Source of the DNA: Scandinavium sp036409475
Lineage (GTDB): Bacteria > Pseudomonadota > Gammaproteobacteria > Enterobacterales > Enterobacteriaceae
Direction of reading: 5' to 3'
DNA: 64,000 nucleotides
Assembly: GCF_036409475.1 (NCBI RefSeq)
Contig: NZ_JAYRCK010000016.1
Location: 1-64,000, forward strand
Position 1 is the stretch's first letter. Each line of letters opens with the position of its first letter. A program made the translations under genes and the position numbers. Of this stretch, positions 51,753 through 60,455 are shown in pieces. The notes under the pieces are model-generated. The model was given only the letters and a program-made list of their open reading frames with translations, did not search any database and had not been told where the DNA came from.

Positions 51753-53519
51753 TTACTTTTGGGCAGACCAGAAGCTAGCTTTTGCTCGTTGCAGCTTCTC
51801 GTAAGCTTTTAACAGGCTCTGGTGCGCCGGGAAGGCTTCCAGATCGCTGTCAACAGGCTGCAGACCGTAGAAAGCATCTTCGCCGCTTAGGGCTGCGCTG
51901 GCTGCTTCAACCGCCTCTGCGCCGTACATACGAACAAAGGCGTTCAGATACTGCAGAGGCTGACGCTCTTCTTCCTGTGACAGCAACAGCAGGGTCTGCA
52001 GGCAACGGTAGTAGTTAGCACGCTCGGCGCTGAACACGGACGCGTTAAATTCCATGGTCCATTCCGTCCAGATCAGGGCCTGTTCCAGATCGCCACCGGC
52101 CAGCGCAAGCATCGCTTTTAGCTCGCCAATGCGCAGGGTATACCAGCCATTGTCTTTCCCGGTCGCCATGCCCAGCAGTTCACGGACGCGGGTGAAGTCG
52201 TCCAGACCTTCGTCGTCCATTTGTTCGATAAGCGCCAGGTAATCTTCTTTTTCCCACTCACTGTTCGGCAGGGAAAGAAGGGTTTCACGCAGATGGCTGC
52301 CCATGTTGTTATTTGCCAGCCACAAGTCTTCGGCAGGATAAATATCAGACATGCCTGGCACCAGAATACGGCAAGCATAAACACTCAGGTGTTCGTAATC
52401 GGCAATATAAACTTCTTTATCTTCTGCCTTGAAAATAGCCATCAGGGTGGCGAATTCTTCTTCAGTGGTGCCGGAGAAATTCCAGTCAACAAACGGATAA
52501 TCTGCATCCTGTTTGAACATATCCCAGGAGATCAAACCGCTGGAATCGATGAAGTGGGTTTCGAGGTTCGCGTGTTCAGCCACTTCTTCATCATCGAAGG
52601 TTGGCGGTGTGAAGACGTCGAGATCTTTCAGACCACGGCCCTGCAGCAGTTCGGTAACGGTACGCTCAAGTGCCACGCCAAAATCAGGATGCGCGCCGAA
52701 AGAGGCGAAACAGGTACCGTTTGCCGGGTTGAACAGGACCACGCAGATAACCGGATAGTTGCCGCCGAGTGAACCATCGTAGGCAAAAATAGGGAAACCT
52801 TCCGCTTCAAGCTTGGCGATGGATTCCACGACGCTTGGGTAACGTGCCATCACTTCAGCCGGGATCTCTGGCAAGCTGATGCTTTCGGCAATGATGCGGT
52901 TCTTGATATGACGTTCAAAAACTTCAGACAAACCCTGAACACGGGCTTCATTCGCCGTGTTACCTGCGGACATTCCGTTGGAAACGTACAGGTTACCGAC
53001 GATATTCACCGGGATATAAATCGTTTCGCCATCAGACTGACGAGTGAAAGGCAGACCGCAAACGCCGCGATCGTCATTACCAGACTGAAGATCGACCAGC
53101 AGGCTCGCGGTCAGTTGATCGTCAGGATCGTAGAAAGCGCGCAGACGAGTATCAAGCAGGCCTTCCGGCACTTCGTCATCGTCAGTCAGCGGGAACCACT
53201 TTTCATTCGGATAGTGGACAAATGGGCCGTTGGCGATGGTTTCGCCCAGCCAGAAATCCGCGAAGAAATAGTTGGTGGACAGACGCTCAAAGTATTCACC
53301 CAGCGCAGAGGCCAGCGCCGCTTTTTTGGTGGCTCCCTTGCCATTGGTGAAGCACAGAGCACACTCTTTATCGCGGATATGGACCGACCAGACGTTTGGC
53401 ACCGGGTTTAACCAGGAAGCCTCTTCAATCTGGAAGCCGAGATCGTTCAGTTTCTGCTGGAATCGGGCGATGGAGTCTTCCAGGGCGGCGTCTTTGCCGG
53501 GAATAAATGTTTGAGTCAT
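51753..53519 (-). CDS. ycaO: YcaO, ATP-dependent cyclodehydratase-family protein (RimO partner)
   Basis: This 588-residue founder of the YcaO superfamily has a conserved ATP-grasp-like core (about residues 60-390, including SALGEYFERLSTNYF and SEVFERHIKNRIIAESI). The C-terminal TPR-like region (about 400-580) is a feature of E. coli-type YcaO. In E. coli it enhances RimO methylthiolation of ribosomal protein S12. No precursor peptide or dehydrogenase genes lie near, so there is no sign of a thiazole/oxazole peptide cluster. The ATG chosen (MTQTFIPGK) excludes an 11-residue extension. Confidence 0.95.
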   Translation of the reverse strand: MTQTFIPGKDAALEDSIARFQQKLNDLGFQIEEASWLNPVPNVWSVHIRDKECALCFTNGKGATKKAALASALGEYFERLSTNYFFADFWLGETIANGPFVHYPNEKWFPLTDDDEVPEGLLDTRLRAFYDPDDQLTASLLVDLQSGNDDRGVCGLPFTRQSDGETIYIPVNIVGNLYVSNGMSAGNTANEARVQGLSEVFERHIKNRIIAESISLPEIPAEVMARYPSVVESIAKLEAEGFPIFAYDGSLGGNYPVICVVLFNPANGTCFASFGAHPDFGVALERTVTELLQGRGLKDLDVFTPPTFDDEEVAEHANLETHFIDSSGLISWDMFKQDADYPFVDWNFSGTTEEEFATLMAIFKAEDKEVYIADYEHLSVYACRILVPGMSDIYPAEDLWLANNNMGSHLRETLLSLPNSEWEKEDYLALIEQMDDEGLDDFTRVRELLGMATGKDNGWYTLRIGELKAMLALAGGDLEQALIWTEWTMEFNASVFSAERANYYRCLQTLLLLSQEEERQPLQYLNAFVRMYGAEAVEAASAALSGEDAFYGLQPVDSDLEAFPAHQSLLKAYEKLQRAKASFWSAQK

Positions 53520-53792
53520 GACAGTCACTTTTATCGTACGGAAAGCGCGCAATGATACGGGTTTTGCGTGTCATTCGCTATTAATCAGGTAAGGACAGTG
53601 AAAATAAAAACCGATAGCCAAATTGTCGGCTTCCTGTCGTCAAGCTGGCACATTCTGTTGTGTGAACCTCGCCACAATTCCTTCCCTGTGAGTATTTGCC
53701 ATTGCGGGCTGTGTCACTGAATGGTAAAACCGATAGCCACAGGAATAACTTATGCCTGCGGGCTAATAACTTGTACAGCGTGGTGAGGGGAA

Positions 53793-54881
53793 ATGACTCA
53801 GGTCTTCAATTTTAGTTCTGGTCCGGCAATGCTTCCGGCGGATGTTCTTAAACTGGCGCAACAGGAACTGTGTAACTGGCAGGGCCTGGGCACATCGGTA
53901 ATGGAAATCAGCCATCGTGGCAAAGAGTTTATCCAGGTGGCAGAAGAAGCAGAAAAAGATTTCCGCGACCTGCTGAATATCCCTTCAAACTATAAAGTGC
54001 TGTTTTGCCACGGTGGCGGTCGCGGCCAATTTGCTGGCGTTCCGCTTAACCTGCTAGGTGACAATACCACCGCAGATTATGTCGACGCTGGCTACTGGGC
54101 AGCGAGCGCGGTTAAAGAAGCAAAAAAATACTGCGCGCCGAACGTCATTGATGCCAAAGTTACTGTGGATGGCCTGCGTGCCGTTAAGCCGATGCGCGAC
54201 TGGCAGCTTTCCGATAATGCGGCGTACCTGCATTATTGCCCGAACGAAACCATCGACGGCATTGCGATTGATGAAACGCCAAACTTTGGTAAAGACGTGG
54301 TTGTTGCCGCCGACTTCTCTTCAACGATCCTTTCCAGCCCTATTGATGTGAGCCGCTATGGCGTTATCTACGCGGGTGCGCAAAAAAACATCGGCCCGGC
54401 CGGGCTGACGCTGGTGATCGTTCGTGGAGACTTGCTGGGCAAAGCACACACCGCTTGCCCATCCATCCTTGATTACACCGTTCTCAATGAGAACGACTCC
54501 ATGTTCAACACCCCGCCAACTTTTGCCTGGTATCTGGCAGGCCTGGTGTTCAAATGGCTGAAAGAGCAGGGCGGTGTGGCGGCGATGGACAAGATTAATC
54601 AGCAGAAAGCAGACCTGCTGTATGGCACCATCGATAACAGCGATTTCTACCGCAATGATGTGGCGAGCTCGAACCGCTCACGCATGAACATTCCTTTCCA
54701 GCTGGCAGACAGCGCGCTGGATAAACTGTTCCTTGAAGAATCGTTCGCCGCCGGCTTGCACTCATTGAAAGGCCACCGTGTCGTGGGCGGCATGCGGGCT
54801 TCTATCTATAACGCCATGCCGCTGGCAGGCGTTCAGGCACTCACGGACTTTATGAAAGCGTTCGAACGTCGCCACGGTTGA
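53793..54881 (+). CDS. serC: Phosphoserine aminotransferase
   Basis: This 362-residue PLP enzyme makes 3-phosphoserine from 3-phosphohydroxypyruvate, and also acts on 3-hydroxy-2-oxo-4-phosphobutanoate in vitamin B6 synthesis. The PLP lysine is in IYAGAQKNIGPAG (about residue 198). The N terminus VFNFSSGPAMLP and the HGGGRGQFA segment are typical. It is divergent from ycaO; ycaP, found between them in E. coli, is absent. It is co-transcribed with aroA through a hairpin. Confidence 0.98.
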   Translation: MTQVFNFSSGPAMLPADVLKLAQQELCNWQGLGTSVMEISHRGKEFIQVAEEAEKDFRDLLNIPSNYKVLFCHGGGRGQFAGVPLNLLGDNTTADYVDAGYWAASAVKEAKKYCAPNVIDAKVTVDGLRAVKPMRDWQLSDNAAYLHYCPNETIDGIAIDETPNFGKDVVVAADFSSTILSSPIDVSRYGVIYAGAQKNIGPAGLTLVIVRGDLLGKAHTACPSILDYTVLNENDSMFNTPPTFAWYLAGLVFKWLKEQGGVAAMDKINQQKADLLYGTIDNSDFYRNDVASSNRSRMNIPFQLADSALDKLFLEESFAAGLHSLKGHRVVGGMRASIYNAMPLAGVQALTDFMKAFERRHG

Positions 54882-54896
54882 TCGCCCAATGTTCAT

Positions 54897-54927
54897 CCCC
54901 GTAGTCTGACTGCGGGGTTTTTTATTT
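54897..54927 (+). terminator. Internal terminator/attenuator between serC and aroA
   Basis: ccccgtagtctgactgcggggttttttatttt is a stem with a T run in the 69-bp gap. A terminator-like hairpin at this position in E. coli lowers aroA relative to serC expression; the same is inferred here. Confidence 0.8.
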
Positions 54928-54950
54928 TCTGTTGTTGAGAGTTAAGTTTC

Positions 54951-56234
54951 ATGGAATCCCTGACGTTACAACCCATCGCGCGGGTGGATGGCACCATCAA
55001 TTTACCTGGTTCTAAAAGTGTCTCTAACCGCGCCTTGTTGCTGGCGGCATTAGCCAATGGCACCACCACGCTGACCAACCTGCTGGACAGCGACGACGTG
55101 CGCCACATGCTCAATGCGCTGACTGCGTTAGGCGTTCAGTACACGCTTTCTGCCGATCGCACACGCTGTGAAGTGACAGGAAACGGCGGTCCGCTTAAGG
55201 CTGCTTCTGCACTGGAGTTGTTCCTGGGGAATGCGGGCACCGCGATGCGTCCACTGGCCGCAGCATTGTGCCTGGGCAGCAACGATATCGTTCTTACTGG
55301 CGAACCGCGAATGAAAGAGCGTCCGATTGGCCATCTCGTTGACGCGCTTCGTCAGGGCGGCGCACAAATCGAGTATCTGGAGCAGGAAAACTATCCGCCG
55401 CTGCGACTGAAGGGCGGTTTTGTTGGCGGTGAAGTCAGTGTAGACGGCAGTGTTTCCAGCCAGTTCCTGACAGCGTTATTAATGACTGCGCCACTGGCAG
55501 CGCAAGATACGGTTATCAGTATCAAAGGCGATCTGGTGTCGAAACCTTACATCGACATTACCCTGCATCTGATGAACACGTTTGGTGTGCAGGTGGATAA
55601 TCAGAACTATCAGCGCTTTGTGGTTAAAGGCGGTCAGACCTACCGGTCTCCGGGCGCCTATCTGGTTGAAGGTGATGCTTCTTCTGCCTCTTATTTCCTG
55701 GCCGCTGCAGCCATCAAGGGCGGTACCGTGAAAGTGACCGGAATCGGCCGCAACAGTGTGCAGGGTGATATTCGCTTTGCTGATGTGCTGGAAAAAATGG
55801 GCGCGACCGTGACCTGGGGTGAAGATTTCATCGCTTGTACCCGTGGGGAACTGAACGCCATTGATATGGATATGAATCATATCCCTGATGCGGCAATGAC
55901 AATCGCGACTGCCGCGCTGTTTGCGAAAGGCACCACCACGCTTCGCAACATCTATAACTGGCGTGTGAAAGAAACAGACCGTCTTTTCGCGATGGCGACC
56001 GAACTTCGCAAAGTCGGCGCTGAAGTGGAAGAGGGCGAAGATTACATTCGCGTGACTCCGCCTGCACATCTGACGTTCGCGGAAATCGGCACCTACAACG
56101 ATCACCGCATGGCGATGTGTTTCTCGCTGGTGGCGCTGTCGGACACGCCTGTCACGATCCTCGACCCGAAATGTACGGCGAAAACCTTCCCCGACTACTT
56201 CGAGCAGCTGGCGCGCATCAGCACGCTGGCCTGA
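54951..56234 (+). CDS. aroA: 3-phosphoshikimate 1-carboxyvinyltransferase (EPSP synthase)
   Basis: This 427-residue shikimate-pathway enzyme joins PEP and shikimate-3-phosphate. It is of the class I (glyphosate-sensitive) type: LPGSKSVSNRALLLAALA (about residues 19-36), LFLGNAGTAMRPLAA (about 91-105) and RMKERPIGHLVDAL (about 123-136). The C-terminal DHRMAM motif is present. Length equals that of E. coli AroA. Confidence 0.98.
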   Translation: MESLTLQPIARVDGTINLPGSKSVSNRALLLAALANGTTTLTNLLDSDDVRHMLNALTALGVQYTLSADRTRCEVTGNGGPLKAASALELFLGNAGTAMRPLAAALCLGSNDIVLTGEPRMKERPIGHLVDALRQGGAQIEYLEQENYPPLRLKGGFVGGEVSVDGSVSSQFLTALLMTAPLAAQDTVISIKGDLVSKPYIDITLHLMNTFGVQVDNQNYQRFVVKGGQTYRSPGAYLVEGDASSASYFLAAAAIKGGTVKVTGIGRNSVQGDIRFADVLEKMGATVTWGEDFIACTRGELNAIDMDMNHIPDAAMTIATAALFAKGTTTLRNIYNWRVKETDRLFAMATELRKVGAEVEEGEDYIRVTPPAHLTFAEIGTYNDHRMAMCFSLVALSDTPVTILDPKCTAKTFPDYFEQLARISTLA

Positions 56235-56257
56235 CAGTCGCGGATTGATGTACTGGG

Positions 56258-56283
56258 GCCGACTTTCATGTCGGCTTTTTTTG
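56258..56283 (+). terminator. Terminator of serC-aroA
   Basis: gccgac-tttcat-gtcggc followed by ttttttt lies 24 bp after the aroA stop. Confidence 0.9.
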
Positions 56284-56386
56284 TCCCGTTCCACACTTTT
56301 TCCTCGATCGGCTGCAGTGCTATCTTCCCGATGGTTTTATGGATTTATCCATAATTTTTCAATATGTTAATCAACGGAAGATAGAT

Positions 56387-57154
56387 ATGAAGAATCGTAC
56401 ACTCCTCCTGACGTTGGCCGTATCGGCCACGCTGCTTTCGGGCTGTAAAAATATGAATGGCGTGGATCCGAACGGGCTTGCCAACGCCGGTGTGTCTGCC
56501 TATAAAGCGGCCACGCTCTCTGACGCCGATGCGAAAGCCATCGCTGACGGCGGCTGCAAAGAGATGGACAGCCAAAATACGCTCGCCAGCGCTTCAAGCT
56601 CTTATACTAAGCGGATCAAAAAGATAGCGAAGGCGCTGGGCAATAACATCAACGGTACGCCGGTTAATTATAAGGTCTACATGACCAGTGACATCAATGC
56701 CTGGGCAATGGCCAACGGCTGTGTCCGTGTGTACAGCAGCCTGATGGATATGATGACGGATAATGAAATTGAAGGCGTGCTGGGACATGAGCTCGGACAT
56801 GTGGCGCTGGGGCATTCCCGCAAAGCGATGCAGACGGCCTATGCCACCGTTGCCGCGCGGGATGCTGTCTCAGCTACCAGCGGCGTTGCGTCACAGCTTT
56901 CAAGAACGCAACTGGGCGACATAGCGGAAGGGGCCATCAATTCGGCGTTTTCTCGTAGCCAGGAGTCAGAGGCTGATGATTTTTCTTACGATCTGCTCAA
57001 AAAACGCAAAATCAGCACCGCGGGATTAGCCAGCAGCTTTGACAAACTGGCTGCACTGGACAGCGGTCATGCGAAATCCCTGTTTGATTCACATCCTCCT
57101 TCAACCGAGCGTGCGGAGCATATCCGCGAGCGCATAGCTGCCGACAAGCCGTAA
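56387..57154 (+). CDS. ycaL: Lipoprotein metalloprotease YcaL (M48 family)
   Basis: This 255-residue predicted outer-membrane lipoprotein has a signal peptide with lipobox LLSGC (Cys20). Zinc protease motif HELGH is within GVLGHELGHVALGH (about residues 138-151), and the third ligand glutamate lies in SQESEADDFSYDLL. In E. coli YcaL degrades stalled LptD/BAM substrates. The ATG at 56387 places the lipobox at the right distance; the longest frame starts 16 codons earlier. The gene is complete. Confidence 0.94.
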   Translation: MKNRTLLLTLAVSATLLSGCKNMNGVDPNGLANAGVSAYKAATLSDADAKAIADGGCKEMDSQNTLASASSSYTKRIKKIAKALGNNINGTPVNYKVYMTSDINAWAMANGCVRVYSSLMDMMTDNEIEGVLGHELGHVALGHSRKAMQTAYATVAARDAVSATSGVASQLSRTQLGDIAEGAINSAFSRSQESEADDFSYDLLKKRKISTAGLASSFDKLAALDSGHAKSLFDSHPPSTERAEHIRERIAADKP

Positions 57155-57323
57155 TCTGTTGACCTACGGACTGGTTTCACGCCAGTCCGTTCACTGGTGT
57201 ACATTTCTTCTACACTCACCTTCAGACCGTCTGTAATTTGAAAGCAGTATTAACGCTTCTCAGTAATGGCGCGTATAATGCGCGGCGTTTATGTACCTGA
57301 CGCTTCTACTAAAGGAGAGAACG

Positions 57324-58007
57324 ATGACGGCAATTGCCCCAGTAATCACCATTGACGGGCCGAGCGGTGCCGGGAAAGGCACTCTGTGCAAGGCAATGGC
57401 GGAAGCATTGCAGTGGCATCTGCTGGACTCAGGCGCGATTTATCGCGTGCTGGCCCTGGCGGCGTTACACCATCACGTTGATGTCACTTCGGAAGAGGCG
57501 CTGGTCCCGCTGGCTGCTCATCTGGATGTCCGTTTCGTGTCAACTAACGGCAATCTTGAAGTGATTCTGGAAGGGGAAGACGTCAGCGGCGAAATCCGTA
57601 CTCAGGAAGTGGCGAATGCGGCTTCTCAGGTTGCGGCCTTCCCACGTGTTCGTGAGGCTTTGTTGCGCCGCCAGCGCGCGTTCCGTGAAGCTCCGGGTCT
57701 GATAGCTGATGGCCGTGATATGGGCACTGTCGTTTTCACCGACGCACCAGTCAAAATATTCCTTGATGCCTCGCCGGAAGAACGTGCGCAGCGCCGTATG
57801 CTTCAGTTGCAGGAAAAGGGCTTTAGTGTTAACTTTGATCGCCTTTTGGCTGAGATCAAAGAACGTGATGATCGCGACCGCAACCGTGCGGTGGCCCCGT
57901 TAGTTCCGGCTGCTGATGCTTTAGTGCTGGATTCCACGCGATTAAGCATTGAGCAAGTTATTGAAAAAGCGCTACAATATGCGCGCCAAAAACTGGCTGC
58001 TGTCTGA
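57324..58007 (+). CDS. cmk: Cytidylate kinase
   Basis: This 227-residue kinase phosphorylates CMP and dCMP. The P-loop is GPSGAGKGT (residues 12-20); nucleotide-binding segments DGRDMGTVVF and the LID region DDRDRNRAVAPLVPA are conserved. The start with taaaggagag upstream gives the E. coli length. It lies 123 bp before rpsA, with which it is co-expressed in E. coli. Confidence 0.98.
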   Translation: MTAIAPVITIDGPSGAGKGTLCKAMAEALQWHLLDSGAIYRVLALAALHHHVDVTSEEALVPLAAHLDVRFVSTNGNLEVILEGEDVSGEIRTQEVANAASQVAAFPRVREALLRRQRAFREAPGLIADGRDMGTVVFTDAPVKIFLDASPEERAQRRMLQLQEKGFSVNFDRLLAEIKERDDRDRNRAVAPLVPAADALVLDSTRLSIEQVIEKALQYARQKLAAV

Positions 58008-58130
58008 TTTAACGACAAGCGCCTCAGAATTTGTAGTACCCCCGCTGCAAGGGAGTGTGAGCGGGTATGTGAAACAACCCCATCCGACAAGGTGTCAGGT
58101 GGACGTTAAATCTAACTTCGAAGATTAAAC

Positions 58131-59804
58131 ATGACTGAATCTTTTGCTCAACTATTTGAAGAATCTTTAAAAACCATCGAAACCCGTCCGGGTTCCATCG
58201 TTCGTGGCGTTGTTGTCTCTATCGACAAAGACGTTGTTCTGGTTGATGCGGGCCTGAAATCTGAATCTGCAATCCCTGCAGAGCAGTTCAAGAACGCAGC
58301 CGGCGAGCTGGAAATCCAGGTCGGTGACGAAGTTGACGTTGCACTGGACGCAGTGGAAGACGGCTTCGGCGAAACCCTGCTGTCCCGTGAGAAAGCTAAG
58401 CGTCACGAAGCTTGGATCACGCTGGAAAAAGCATACGAAGACGCTGAAACTGTTGTTGGTGTTATCAACGGCAAAGTTAAAGGTGGCTTCACTGTTGAGC
58501 TGAACGGTATTCGTGCGTTCCTGCCAGGTTCTCTGGTAGACGTTCGTCCAGTTCGCGATACTCTGCACCTCGAAGGCAAAGAACTCGAGTTCAAAGTTAT
58601 CAAGCTGGACCAGAAGCGTAACAACGTGGTTGTTTCCCGCCGTGCTGTTATCGAATCTGAAAACAGCGCAGAACGCGATCAGCTGCTGGAAAACCTGCAG
58701 GAAGGCATGGAAGTTAAAGGTATCGTTAAGAACCTCACTGACTACGGTGCATTCGTTGATCTGGGCGGCGTAGACGGCCTGCTGCACATCACTGACATGG
58801 CCTGGAAACGCGTTAAGCACCCAAGCGAAATCGTGAACGTTGGCGACGAAATCACTGTTAAAGTGCTGAAATTCGACCGCGAGCGTACCCGTGTTTCTCT
58901 GGGTCTGAAGCAGCTGGGCGAAGATCCATGGGTCGCTATCGCTAAGCGTTACCCAGAAGGGACCAAACTGACTGGTCGCGTGACCAACCTGACCGACTAC
59001 GGCTGCTTCGTTGAAATCGAAGAAGGCGTTGAAGGCCTGGTACACGTTTCCGAAATGGACTGGACCAACAAAAACATCCACCCATCCAAAGTTGTTAACG
59101 TGGGTGATGTCGTGGAAGTGATGGTTCTGGATATCGACGAAGAACGTCGTCGTATCTCCCTGGGTCTGAAGCAGTGCAAAAACAACCCATGGCAGCAGTT
59201 CGCGGAAACCCACAACAAGGGCGACCGTGTTGAAGGTAAAATCAAGTCTATCACTGACTTCGGTATCTTCATCGGCCTGGACGGCGGCATCGACGGCCTG
59301 GTTCACCTGTCTGACATCTCCTGGAACGTTGCAGGCGAAGAAGCAGTACGTGAATACAAGAAAGGCGACGAAATCGCAGCAGTTGTTCTGCAGGTTGACG
59401 CAGAGCGTGAGCGTATCTCCCTGGGCGTTAAACAGCTCGCAGAAGATCCGTTCAACAACTGGGTTGCTCTGAACAAGAAAGGCGCTATCGTTAACGGTAA
59501 AGTGACTGCCGTTGACGCGAAAGGCGCAACCGTAGAACTGGCTGACGGCGTTGAAGGTTACCTGCGTGCTTCTGAAGCATCCCGTGACCGCGTTGAAGAT
59601 GCCACTCTGGTTCTGAACGTAGGCGACGACGTTGAAGCTAAATTCACCGGTGTTGACCGTAAGAACCGTGCAATCAGCCTGTCTGTTCGTGCTAAAGACG
59701 AAGCTGACGAGAAAGATGCCATCGCGACTGTTAACAACAAACAGGAAGAAGGCAACTTCTCTAACGCTATGGCTGAAGCATTCAAGGCAGCTAAAGGCGA
59801 GTAA
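58131..59804 (+). CDS. rpsA: 30S ribosomal protein S1
   Basis: This 557-residue protein has six S1 OB-fold repeats. Repeats 1-2 bind the ribosome and repeats 3-6 bind mRNA; the repeat signature GFxVDLGGVDGLLHITDM is seen from about residue 206 on. It uses strongly biased, highly expressed codons. The AU-rich leader lacks a strong ribosome binding site, in line with S1 autoregulation known in E. coli. Confidence 0.99.
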   Translation: MTESFAQLFEESLKTIETRPGSIVRGVVVSIDKDVVLVDAGLKSESAIPAEQFKNAAGELEIQVGDEVDVALDAVEDGFGETLLSREKAKRHEAWITLEKAYEDAETVVGVINGKVKGGFTVELNGIRAFLPGSLVDVRPVRDTLHLEGKELEFKVIKLDQKRNNVVVSRRAVIESENSAERDQLLENLQEGMEVKGIVKNLTDYGAFVDLGGVDGLLHITDMAWKRVKHPSEIVNVGDEITVKVLKFDRERTRVSLGLKQLGEDPWVAIAKRYPEGTKLTGRVTNLTDYGCFVEIEEGVEGLVHVSEMDWTNKNIHPSKVVNVGDVVEVMVLDIDEERRRISLGLKQCKNNPWQQFAETHNKGDRVEGKIKSITDFGIFIGLDGGIDGLVHLSDISWNVAGEEAVREYKKGDEIAAVVLQVDAERERISLGVKQLAEDPFNNWVALNKKGAIVNGKVTAVDAKGATVELADGVEGYLRASEASRDRVEDATLVLNVGDDVEAKFTGVDRKNRAISLSVRAKDEADEKDAIATVNNKQEEGNFSNAMAEAFKAAKGE

Positions 59805-59864
59805 TCAAGTTACTCTTTACGAGTCACTTGACAGATTGCAGGATTCGTCCTGTAATCAATGACA

Positions 59865-59886
59865 AAGGGCGGCTGCGGCCGCCCTT
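59865..59886 (+). terminator. Hairpin after rpsA
   Basis: aagggcggc-tgcg-gccgccctt is a perfect 9-bp stem followed by gttc, preceded by a second hairpin with a ttcg loop (attgcagga/tcctgtaat, 59836-59857). Together they may end rpsA transcription or shield its 3' end; the T tract is short. Confidence 0.55.
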
Positions 59887-59933
59887 GTTCAAGCTGTCAG
59901 CTTACACTTTCCTTAAAGGAAACCGGAGGAATC

Positions 59934-60218
59934 ATGACCAAGTCAGAGCTCATCGAAAGACTTGCAACCCAGCAATCTCACATCCCTGCGAAAGCGGTTG
60001 AAGATGCTGTGAAAGAGATGCTGGAACATATGGCCTCTACGCTGGCCCAGGGCGAGCGCATTGAAATCCGCGGTTTCGGCAGCTTCTCTTTGCATTACCG
60101 TGCCCCACGTGTTGGGCGCAACCCAAAAACTGGCGATAAAGTCGAGCTGGAAGGTAAATACGTTCCGCACTTTAAGCCGGGTAAAGAACTGCGCGATCGC
60201 GCCAATATTTACGGTTGA
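59934..60218 (+). CDS. ihfB: Integration host factor subunit beta
   Basis: This 94-residue nucleoid protein of the HU/IHF family bends DNA as a heterodimer with IhfA. The GRNPKTGDKVELEGKYVPHFKPGKEL segment contains the beta-arm with the intercalating proline, and the N-terminal helices (MTKSELIERLATQ) are typical. The ATG follows accggaggaatc. Both FNR and IHF sites are known in the pfl promoter of relatives. Confidence 0.99.
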   Translation: MTKSELIERLATQQSHIPAKAVEDAVKEMLEHMASTLAQGERIEIRGFGSFSLHYRAPRVGRNPKTGDKVELEGKYVPHFKPGKELRDRANIYG

Positions 60219-60249
60219 GTTAGTGCGGCAGCGCCGCGTAACTTGAACG

Positions 60250-60277
60250 AAAAAAAGCACCTGCGGGTGCTTTTTTT
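60250..60277 (+). terminator. Terminator of ihfB
   Basis: aaaaaagcacc-tgc-gggtgcttttttt is a canonical stem and T run 31 bp after the ihfB stop. Confidence 0.9.
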
Positions 60278-60455
60278 ATGGCTGCAATAGCACCATGCGC
60301 ATTCCATCTCCGGTTTTTTCCGAGCTTGTTCGCAGAGTGACTGTATCTCTTTAGCTTTCACAACATTTCCCCTGAAAGACCCTCGCATTCCCTGCTTTTT
60401 AATGACGACAACCTAACGCCCGGGCACGACACTGCACTGTCACAGGGAGGTGTCG

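Noticed and set aside
51753..53519. ycaO as part of a thiazole/oxazole-modified peptide cluster
   Set aside because: The gene is the E. coli-type housekeeping YcaO with a TPR-like tail, and no precursor peptide, dehydrogenase or exporter lies nearby.
58167..59306. 379-codon open frame on the minus strand opposite rpsA
   Set aside because: Same cause: extreme codon bias of rpsA removes stops on the other strand. The composition (FV..N..Q-rich) is not protein-like.
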